The notes under the pieces are model-generated. The model was not told where the DNA came from and made no database searches. It saw only the letters and a program-made list of their open reading frames with translations. Source: Oegoconia quadripuncta (Eukaryota > Arthropoda > Insecta > Lepidoptera > Autostichidae). From it: 64,000 nt of DNA. Location: assembly GCA_949316235.1 (NCBI GenBank), contig OX438744.1, forward strand, positions 24,291,578 through 24,355,577. The letters are read 5' to 3'. Made by a program: the position numbers and the translations under genes. This document shows positions 24,501-36,500 of the stretch, piece after piece (positions within the stretch are counted from its first letter, which is position 1; each line of letters opens with the position of its first letter).

Positions 24501-27500
24501 TATTGAATTTTTAAAATATTCTGTTTATGAAAAGACTCCACCGACAAGAGCTCTTAAATGTAAGAGAGAAAGAGATGTAAAATTTAATCCATAAAAAATA
24601 ATAACGTAAACACGAGGCCAACTTCTCATTCATCTGACGTTTAGACCTACAAAAGAGCTGAAGTCTATGTAAATCTATAATAAGATTTACGACTTCCGTT
24701 TTTAGACAAAACCAAAATACATTAGTGTCGATTGGGATGTAACCAACTGAACCTTTTTTTTTAAAAAGCAACCTTTCAAGTTTCTTGCTTGTTCTTCTCA
24801 GGGGAAAAGTGGCTTATGAACAAGCAGTAGCTTAAAAAATGTTAAATCTGACTATTTTAAGTGTAGGGGAACTTGGGGCAAAATGAGGCTCGGGGCAAAA
24901 CGGGACTTATGTTCCTGTGTGCTAGTGGTATGCGTTTACGCACTGCGTCTGTCACCACTCGCTCGTGATCCAGTCCCCCCGCGCGGGTCATACCTAAAGA
25001 ACGCATCCTTATGCGCTAAATTTCCACTGCGGTCGAAAACAGTATTTGAGGATTTTTTTGGATGTCACGTGCTGTTTAAAATCGCGTGTAGACAGGTGAG
25101 TATTTATGACTATTACCTTATGCTAATTACATTCATCAGATATTTTACTAGGCTTTTTGCTGACGTAGATATTCAATTAAATATCACGATTTACTGTGCT
25201 AATTCATAACCTCTTCCGAAAATTTGTGTTAGGGGCATAATGAAGGGGGCAAAACGGGATAGTATCACTATTATGGTAAGTTTAATTAACTATAATATTT
25301 TTTGTATTTCAGCACACATTGACACGTGATTACAAGCATAAGACGACCAGACAGAGCTGTGATGAGTAAAATATGATGAGAACTATAGACGCCGTTGTAA
25401 ATGATAGAATTGGATTCCTACGAGCATCCACATCTTACCGTGTGCCCAAATCTACATTTAGAACGTCGCGTTCGAATTGCACGAGATGATGAGTCGCGTG
25501 ATAGAGATTCTGTGAAGAAAAGCTTGGAGAGATACAAACCAGTTTTTAACAAAGAGCAAGAAGATGATGATTAAACATTTTACTCATTTTGCCCCATGGC
25601 ATATCCCGTTTTGCCCCATAGGCGGGGCAAAATGGGAAATTTACTTGTTTTATTAAAGATCCTATTGTCCAAAGATTAATGGTGATTATAAGAAGATCTC
25701 TTATATTTCAGTTACTAATAATACAAAGAATGTTTACCTTTTGTTATTTCTTAAATAAACAGCTTTGTTGATTCTCGAGATGTTCTTTTGTTTTAAGTAT
25801 CCCGTTATGCCCCAAGTTCCCCTACCTACAAAATAAAGCATTTTATTATTTTGATTTTGAAACTGAAACCAGTTTTGGAGTGGTGCTGTCGCATCGTACT
25901 GTTCCAGAAATAAAGAGACAATACTACTTTAAACCTGGTTTCAATTTAGTTGGTGTACTTCCGAATCGACACCATTGTCTCCCTTTAATGTTTACAAGTT
26001 TTAAATAAATGACTTCAGTAATTGTGAAACCATAATTCAAATTAAAGCATATCTAAAGATGGTAATACTTGTTCGCTTGATTTTAATTGTTTCAACTTCT
26101 TGTTTTTTATTAATACTAGCTTTCCGCCCGCGACTTCGCCTGCGTAGAATAACTTTATCGTGGAAATTTGTTTATGCCGCGGGAACTACTCACTATATCG
26201 GGGCAAAAAAAATCCCATGTCTTAATCCAGTTATGTTATGATAGGAACGATACGTAGGGTTAGGTTAGGAAGAGGGCTACGTTCGGAACAAATAATATTA
26301 TTTTTTTCAAGTTCCTAACCTAAGCCGCGACCGGGTTAGGATTTCGGGTCAGGTTCGGAATAATCGAAAATCATTGCGTTCCTCCAGATTCGAGAAGTCA
26401 GCTCATTTACCTTTATGACCAGCGTCATAATATACTCGTAAGGTTACTTGGATGGATCCTCCGTTGTTTCGCAAACCGAAGCACCTCCAGTAAAATAAAA
26501 TAACCCAATAAGGTAACAGTAAAACTGCCTGATCCAATGACGAGTTTTATTGATTTGGTTTGCTTTCATTCGTTTTCCTCCCCGTTGTCTTCGGCTCATT
26601 TAAAAGTTTGATCAGATTTCCTCTTTTATACCCGATTGCCTTATGGATTATAATCTGTATGTAGATTTATATCTTAACATCAGAATTATATTTAAATAAT
26701 CGTGTAATTCTACAAATTATGACATGTATGTATTAACCGCCTCCGTGGCTGAATGTAAACAACATTGGGTTTACGATTCGGAGGTCGCGGGTTCGATCCC
26801 CAGCGGGGTACATGTTTAAGTACTCGGTTTGGTTGGTGGTAAGGTATCTAAATCTGCCGCCAAGCAGCAATATTAATAGCATTGTTGTGAGATAAGAGAT
26901 AAGATAGCCAGTCCCCCGAATGTGTTGGGGTTTCCGGGTCAGTACGCTTCCGCCGTAGACTTCATCTTCACTTAACATCAGGTGTGATTGAGGTCAAGTA
27001 TGGACCCGTCATGCATAAAAAAAATATTTCTTGTTTGACAATCACTTTTATTTTAGACTTCAACATTGTTAAGGTGAACTAAATAAATCTAATATATCTT
27101 ACACCCTGCAACCCAAACTGCTTAACCGGTTTTGAAGTGTAAAGTGTCGTTAGATTCATGTGATCCCCGTAGTGTCAAGATAAAATTTATTTTGAAAAAA
27201 TCCGTCATGGCACTCGCAAAGTGCTTTTTTATGTGCAGTCCGATTTTACAGTTTTTAGAAAATGCCCGAAAGATTATTATACAGGGTGTCCAGGAAATAA
27301 TGGTCCAACCTATAACTATCGATAGCCCAGACCATGACCTCCCTAATCATCAATTTTAGCTTTAGTAAAAATATCATGGGTTTCGAGATATTCTACGTTT
27401 TTTTATTTTTGGAAATTTTACCACCTGTGATAGGTTTTTTCATGCCATTTCTGCAAATGACGTCATTTATTGATGCAGTTTTTTTCATATTCACAGAGTA

Positions 27501-30500
27501 TAGTTAGGCTACCACACACAATAGTAAAAAATTGACGAACTACCGAAAAAGATTTATTACAAGAAGGATAAACCCAAAAAAGGCAATGAAACTTATGAAA
27601 ACCCATTTTCTACTTGTTGCGGTGTAAAAAAATTGTACCGCGCTCATGGTGCCCATAATCTTAAAAAGTTGCTGAATAAATGCAGATTCTAAAATGGTAT
27701 CATGAGTCTAGGTTTCCTGTTTATTTTGGATATCATAGCTATCTGAATAGATAGTAGTCTTTGAATGACTTTAATGAATTTGTACTTGGTTGTAATAATT
27801 AAAAACTAAGTATAAAAATAACGTAGAATATCTCGAAAGCCATGATATTTTTACTAAAGCTAAAATTGGTGATTAGGGAGGTCATGGTGTGGGCTATCGA
27901 TAGTTATAGGTTGGACCATTATTTCCTGGACACCCTGTATATTTGAAGCGGCTTAACCGATATTCATCAAACATGGCTCCTCTTTCCTCGATTCAAACTC
28001 CAAGCATTAATTCAACGTGAAATAATAATAATGGAGTTAAGCATTTATCTGTCAGTCAGTATGTCCAAGCTACTACCGCTTCAGAAAGGGAAACCATCTA
28101 TGAAAAAAGTGGCACAAGAAATCTATAGAATCGTTGTTGTTCTTTTGTTTTTTCATAAAAGACAAATACTGGACACGCACACAACGCCGCTTGTTTGTGA
28201 CTAGACGATTACTATAGTAAGGTCCGGAATATATAAAAAATACATAACCCCCGTCGTATTTCGTCGGGGTTAAAAATAGATACGTTGTTGATTTCATAAC
28301 AACACTCCCGCATCGTAAAGTAATTTAGGTGTCAACTGGAATAGATTAGATAATGGTTGCTATGTGATCATGTGCAGTGAGGGTAGGAAGTGGCTAGGCA
28401 TCTGATCACACCAAGGTCTAGAGGGGTCTGGGCACTATAATATACTATATATACAACCTTGCCTTATTTTGGTGTTTAGCGTAATGGTTTACTGCAACAT
28501 AAATGCATATCGCTTAGTCAGCGCCATTGCCGATGTATTATAAAATCAAAATCAAAAAATTAAAATCAAAAATGTTTTTATTTCGTAAGTTATAAGAATA
28601 ACATTTGAAATCGTCATGTCATACAGTTATCGCTCATTCACTAGGCAGTCTCCCCAGAGAAGAACGAGCAAGAAACTCCAGGGTTGCTCTTTTTAAATAA
28701 GTCAATACAAATACAATTCGAGATACCTAATTGTAAAATTTATGATTCGACAAAGAAAAATAAGAATAAAATATACTGGATAATGGCGAGCGGTTCATGT
28801 CCACGCATTCTTATCATCCAGATAGTCAGAAATTTTATAATAGCCTTTGGCTAATTTATATACGCTTGTTACTAATTAAAGGGCCTTGTTCGTGCAACTT
28901 CACTATAGACAACGACTCTTATTTACGGAACCCTCCGTCCTCGACGTAACAACCATCTTTATTACCACATGGCGACCATGCCAGGATAGGGAGAAGTGAC
29001 ATAGCTACTTAGTACTGACAGTGACCAGAGGGCGGAGTGTGAGTTTTGTTTCGACTTAACTTTACTACCGCGTTCACGTTTACGTGACGATTTGTATGAA
29101 GAAATGTGCAGCGCCTCTAGCGGGTAGTTTGCAAAACGATTTTTTTTCATAGATACTTTTTGCGTAAACACGAACGCGATGGTAAAGTTAAAAAGGAGAA
29201 GAAACTCGCACTTCGCACACAGTAGGATTGCCAACTTAAAAATACAAATTTGCGGCAAATCTTTATTTTAAATGCGGGAAGTTTAAAAGTGGGCTTCAAC
29301 TAATTTTGTACAAAATGCGATAACATAAATGGGTACAAGTAAAATAATACACTTTTAATAAGAGTCATAAATATTTTATAATAAAAAACTATTACATGAA
29401 AAGCTAATCGCATGTAGGTATTTATGAAAAAATTACAATTACATTTTCAAGGAAATTCAATGTAACGGATTTTTGGTAAGCAAGTCTTAACGAACAGTTA
29501 TATACGTTCTAAAGTTTAAATTAAAGTTCAACTTATGTAGTTCCTCAGATAATAAATATGATCAGCTGTTACCCGCGACTTCGTCCGCGTAATCAAATCA
29601 AATAAAAATGCTTTATTTTGTAGGTACACAGGGTACACTTAAAATAGTCAGATTTTACATTTTTAAAGCTACTGCTTGTTCAAAAGGCAATTTGCCCTTC
29701 AGAAGAACAAGCAAGCAACTCGAGAGGTTGCTCTTTAAAGGTTTTTATATTACAAAGTTATTAATTATTATTTTATATTATAATATTTCATTATTAATTG
29801 TGCAATAGCCTGGTTATGCGAACGGGCTGGTTATGTCCATGAATGTTTTTCATCTAAATAATCTGATATTTTATAATATGCTTTCTTAATAAGTTCCTGT
29901 TTTATAGCAATCTGTGTTTGTTTTTAATTTTTAATAAGTACAATTCACTCCTCTCGGAGAAGGCAAAGGGAAGTAAGCCTACACAGTCATCTCTGATTTT
30001 ATATTGTTAACACATATTTATAACATTCTCACTCAATTTTATTAATTTTTATTCCACATACTACTTTTTATTTATATTCAGTGTTGGTGAAACGTCCGTA
30101 CGTCACGCGAGGCTCCACAGAAAATCAGCGTTGTAGTTATTAATACAACTGCAACTCATGCTGAGTGGAGACCTTTTTGGCACCACTTTACGACACCGAT
30201 TTCTAATCGATATTATCATTTTTAGCTGTATATTAAGTATGTTATTGTTAATTTTTTTTCTCCCCGTTTTTGTATAACTTATGTGTCGTCCAGTGTGTCA
30301 AATAAACGCTTTCTATTCTATTCTATTAGTATCTTTAAAATTATTGAAAAAGCGATTAGAATAGCGAATAGAATTAGTTCTATAACCAAATGCGTCACTC
30401 TGTGACTTAAAAGCAATCCCACTAATAATATATATCCTGCAGGAACCAGTCACTTTTTCGGGATATAAAATAGCCTATATGTTAATCTAGGTCCTAATCT

Positions 30501-33500
30501 GTTTACCAACCAAATTTCAACCAAACTTGTCCAGCCGTTTAGGCGTGAAAAGGTAACAAACATACATACACACACACACAAAGTTTCACATTCATAATAT
30601 ACAGCATCCCCCTGCGACTTCGTCCGCGTAGAAGATTTCATCAAAATCGGTTCAGCAAAAAAATAGCCTATATGTTAGTCCAGGTCCCAATCTGTCTAAC
30701 CACCAAATTTCATCCAAATCCGTCCAGCCGTATAGGCGTGAAACAAACATACATACAGACATAAACACAAACTTTCGCAGTTGGGTTGGGATAGTTGATT
30801 TATTAGTTGGGATAGACACTGAAGCACGTTTGATACGAAAGCTTAAAAAGCGCTTGCCTGTTTTGTTGTTCTTGGCAATAGTTAAGAGACTAAATTAGAC
30901 CAGACCACCAGCACTACGGTTAACCTACCTATGACTGTAAATTGAAAATTAAGAAAATCCTCCACAATATTGATGGAACAAAATAATGATTATTGCGTCC
31001 TAGTAGGCTGGACCAAAAGATAGTGTTAGAAGCGAAATATCTCCAAAACTATATGTAATCAAATCGGACATCGCATTACTGAGTTACGTCCGGACCAAGA
31101 TTGGATAGTGGACACACACACACAACGCCGTCAAACACACAACACTTATCGTTTTTGGTCGGGTGTTATAAAATTAAAAACAAGTGGTGTTATAAAATTT
31201 ATTGAGTAAACGCCTCCAGAGCGTTAAGACGCGGTCTCCCAATTTGGGAAGTCCGTGTTCGATTCGCAGGCAAGGCATGTACCAATGAGTTTTTAAATTT
31301 AGGTACTTATGTGCATTTATCCGACTGCTCTTAAACGGTGAAGGAAAACATCGTGAGGAAACCTGCATGCCGGAGAAATAAAAATTTAAAGGCATGTGAA
31401 GTCCCCAACCCGCATTGGGCCAGCGTGGTGGACTACGGCCAATATTCCTTCATATACGAGGGAAGGCCTATATCCCTGCAGTGGGATGATTACGGGCTGA
31501 TGATGATGAAGGCCTCCGACGTCTGGCTTGGAGCCAGACGCTTCTATGCGGTTCCTCGCATGTCGTAGGTAGGTAATATCAATTTGTGATTTCCGGCCTA
31601 AATCAATGGACATATCGGCTTGTTTGTGATTATTATATAGGTAGGTTAACCATGGGTTTTTAAAAGTTTTTTTAAGGTACGTTTTCATTTAGACATTTTT
31701 TATAAATTCATTGTACTTCTTCTTTTCGAGTCAATGGGAAAACTGTTATTTTTGAATTTCTCTCGTCGGGACTTACAATTTAATTGCCAACTCGATGTGG
31801 GGAGTAATTTCTTGTTATGTGTAACATAATAGAAAGCGTCTGCCATATCGGATTTATCATGATAATAATAATCTTTACTGAAATGCTTAAGTTACTGAAA
31901 TGCTTAAGTAAATTCAAAAAGATGTAAAACACTGGTGCCTGAACTAGGTGTTTCAGGCGGAAGGGAGGAAGCATGTAAATATATGAATTTACAGTTTCAT
32001 GGAAATTCAATAACTTATGTAAACACTCATAAAACCTAACTAATATTATTAATGCGAAAGTTTGGATGTTTGTTTGTTGAACGGATGAACGGATTTGGAT
32101 GAAATTTGGTAAAACATAGGATACGATAAAGTGAATAGTTACCGCGGGATAAACAAATTTACGCGATAAAGTTATTCAACGCAGCCGAAGCCGCGGGCGG
32201 AAAGCTAATTGTATATAAATGAAGTTATTTAATATTTAACAACATGATTATTATTTGAATATAACTAATAACTTCTCTATATCTTCGTTGGACGTAATTC
32301 GTAGGGCTCCCTGGAGAATTTTCTTACATTTATAATAATTATCTGAGTGAGAACATGCTTAATTTGATGACGTAACATTATTCTATGACACTCCCGGGAC
32401 CAAAACGAATCTAATGATGCCTCGTTTGTCCAAATTGGCTGAGGCGTCTAAACGGTATCTGGTAACATACATACCTGTTGAATAATAGCTATAGCTAAGC
32501 CTCCCAGGCTAAGCGGAGGTAGGGTTAAACAATGTAGCTGGCTTTTTAAAATGGGATCCAGTCTTCCCAAATCTGGTTCAGACTTATATGTCTTGCATGA
32601 TCATTGTGCATTAACTACATCATTTAATCGCGCAAGTTCTTTGCAATCTGACGCAACTGCATCGCTAAATTAATCGACTTTCAGATAATGGTTCTACTAT
32701 TTCATAACATATAGGTATATCTAGTTATAACAGCATAACAAATTATGCATATTATGAATTTTAATTTCCATTTGTCGGATGGCAAACAACTCGATAAATC
32801 GTCCAAACGACCCTTTGTCCTGCGACGTGTCGGACAGATGTTTAGCGCGAATATTAAATTGCTAACATGCGACCCTGATGAGAAAAATTGCTTGTAATTC
32901 ACGGCTTAATCATTTTTCAAACTGGAAAGCGCCAAGTTCTAATAGGTTTTAAAAAGCCAAATTCAATTGTTAGTCTGTTGCCTTTTAATTGTGGATGTCG
33001 TAAACACTGATCAATGAGTATTTGACAAAATCACACGCCAGCCGATCAACCATCCCGATAATAGTTGGATATCGGATTTATCGGAATAGGCTTGTCATAA
33101 TCTAATGATTTCAAATGATTTTATTAATAAATACTATCAATAATTATTGAAAATATACCGTAAAGTGATTTCAGTTTCAAATCTATTGACATGTTCGGAC
33201 TGCTATCCTATCTTTCTGTCCGTTGAGTCACAAGTACCGACCGACATGGAACAAACACAGTTTCCGAGTTATACAGCTATGTTACTCCGTAAGCCTATAG
33301 GCACAACTCGCGTTTGATTCTACGGTGAGGACCAAAGGACTACAAACTTTACGGTCCTAGCTTAAAGTCCATATAACCCCTGAGAATCTCACTGCGGATT
33401 CAGACGCGAACTGCACAAACAGATTAAATCACCACGCAGTAACTTCTCATCAAAAGCAATAGAATGCCAATGCTATCAGGATAGCACTCATTATATCAAC

Positions 33501-36500
33501 ACTTAAAGTAAGCCTCTCCAAATGCGCGATTGCATAGCTTATCAAGGAAAGATTTGAGTACTTCGTTACGAAAACATTGGCATAGCTTGTCATGGGAAGG
33601 ATGGCGTAGCTTTCTTTGAGAGATTAATATTGTTTGCCATGAGCAGATTGGCGTAGCTTGTTATAGAAAGATTGGCGCTACTTTTCATGGAAAGATTGGC
33701 GTTGCTGGTTATTACAAGATTGGTGTTGCTTTTATGAGGATTGGTGGCATGGGAAAATTTGCGTAGCGTGACGATTAGCCTTAAGAATTTCCACATACAT
33801 TTAAGCTTTGAAGAACCAACGACACTTCTCTATCAAGATGATAAGAATACATGGACATGAACCGCTCGGAGATGTCCAGTCTATTACCTATTTTCTTTTT
33901 TTCTTTGTCGAATCATAAATTGTAAAAATACTTATTTAAAAAGAGCAACCCCTGATTTTCTTGCTCGTTGTTCTCTGGGGAGTGAATGGGGAGTGGGCCT
34001 TGTGAATTACCTATAATTGTGTCATGCCGTTTTTAAATGTTATTTTTACCGTTATATGTTATAAATGACGACCGATTGGTGTAGTGGATAGTGACCCTAT
34101 CAGCGAAACCAACGGTTGCGGGTTCGAATCCCGCGACGGGTAAATGTTTGTATGATGAATACGAACATTTATTCCCGAGTCTTGGATGTTTATATAAATA
34201 TTTATGTATGTTTATCCGTTATCTAGTATCCATAGCACAAGCTTTGCTTAGTTTGGGACTAGATGATTGGTGTACCTAAGTGTCCGAAATATTTATTTAT
34301 TTATAACTTACGATATAATTTTTTTTGAGTTTTCTCAACGTCGTTCTATTGGTCCCAAACGAATTTCTTGGAAAGGCAACTCGTTTTGGAAATCTTAAGA
34401 TATAAAAATTATTTGTCCACAGCTAGGCGTAGCCCTCGGTTTCGTGCTGCCTCCGATGCTAGTGCGCTCTGAAGGTACCACGGAGGAGATAGGCGGCGAT
34501 TTCCGGCTGATGTTCTGCTTAGTCGCTGGATTCACCAGTGTGCTGTTCGTGCTTATTTTGCTGTGTAAGTAATAATTCTGTATTATAGTGACGATTATTT
34601 GAGCAAAACCTGTCTGTCTATCGTCTATCCAAATAAATGTGCGAGTGTAGGACAACTAGGGAACGGAAAAAGTATGTTATTCAATATTTTGAACGAACAT
34701 TCACATCCCTGATGCTAGAATCCTCGCTAGTTTGATTGGAATTCAGTAATTTTGATAACGTCAAAAAAGAAAAAATTGCGCCACTGTAGTTTAAGAGTTA
34801 TTCCGTATCTTTCGTGAGGATTCTGGCGTCACATGATGCTGAAATCTTCATTTCTCATACCCAGAGACAGTTTTACCTATGATTACAATTTGTATCCTAA
34901 AAAACTAGGCTTATGTAGCCTCCGAAATATGCAAATCCGTAAATATCGAATACCTTAAAGATGACAAGGGATGTCTTATTGGTAAATTGTCTTTCAGTTT
35001 TCAAAGCTGCACCGCAAACACCGCCGTCAGCGGCCGCAGACCTCGGCTCAAGTCTCGACTCCAACTTCCTTCAATCCATCAAGAAGCTCCTCACGAACCG
35101 CAACTATATCCTCCTGCTGATCTCTTACGGTCTGAACGTGGGAGTGTTTTACGCTATATCGACGCTTCTCAACCAAGTCATACTCACTTATTATCCGGTA
35201 AGGACTTTGTGGAGAAGAATGATGTAGGAATATAATTTTATATACATCGCAGAACCGACAGAACTAATTATACATATTGCCTCTAGAACGCCAACCAAGA
35301 TGCGGGCCGCATTGGCTTAGTGATCGTAGTGGCCGGTATGGCTGGCTCCGTGCTTTGTGGCTTGGTGCTCGACAAAACCCACCGGTTCAAAGAGACGACC
35401 CTCGCAGTCTACGCGGCGTCTGCCGTCGGCATGGTCATCTTCACCTTTACTCTCGACTGTGGGATCATCGGTGTCGTGTATTTGAGCAGTATTCTACTTG
35501 GGTAAGTTGTGTCTTTTATTGAATTTATTTAGCTTCACCTGAACTAGTGTCGGATAATATGTTACTATAAAATATCCGATGACTTGAGCGATAGATTGTC
35601 AAGCATATTTCTTGATACTATGCAATATTATAGTGTTACTGAGTTGGTCTGATGATGGAGTCGAAAAGCGACTTAAGAACGCTGTTATAAAATAATCCGG
35701 TTCTATCTCCAGCGGGGTACATACTTAGTCGGTTTGGTTGGTGGTAGAGCATTTTAAATGTTCGCCTGGCTAGCTACCACCATCTTATCTAAATCTGCCG
35801 CCAAGCCGCAATGTTAATAGCATTGTTGTGTTCCGGTTGTCAGAGATAAGATAGCCAGTTCCCCAAGGTTTCCGGGTCAATACGCTTCCACCTTCGACCT
35901 CATCTGCACTTAAAATCAGATGTGAATGAGGTCAAGTACCAACCCGTTTTGCATAAAAAAAAATGCAGCTTCATTGACTTCATCATTGATATCTTGATAC
36001 GTAGATAGTCTAATTGTTAATGGTATACTGGATCTCATGATGGAGTCGGAAGGTACAGGAGCTCAAAAAATTATGTGTGGTTTCGGCGCGTAAAAATAAA
36101 TTGACCAACCCACCTCTTCCTGTAGGTGTCACAAAAGGCGATAATGAGACTTTCAACTAAAATGGATACATCTGTAGATTTGCACGTTTTAGCGGCGAAG
36201 GGCTCACCCCCGTCATGTGCATTTCTGTATACTTCGAAAGGTGAACCGTGAATCTTGTTTCAAGCATTATACTTTTAATGTTTGGAACACCTAAACGCTC
36301 AAGTTTGGGTTATCCCTGACCACCCCATTTGGGATAAAGATCGTGACGTTTTCTATGTGTATGCATAGATTAGTATTTCACCCCATTCACACCTGATGTT
36401 AGAATATGCTTAGTAAGTAGGTATCTCTCTCTTCAATTCAATCCTTTGGTTTTTGGCAAAACTCTTAGAATTTTGTCAGTGTCAATATCTATCGTTACCT

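Noticed and set aside
26255..26360. GGTTAGG/CCTAACC words as telomere-like TTAGG repeats
   Set aside because: Too few and not in tandem.
34067..34140. tRNA-like A and B boxes, here and at about ten other sites
   Set aside because: They are heads of dispersed SINE families with shared non-tRNA bodies and tails; no full cloverleaf with an acceptor stem could be drawn.
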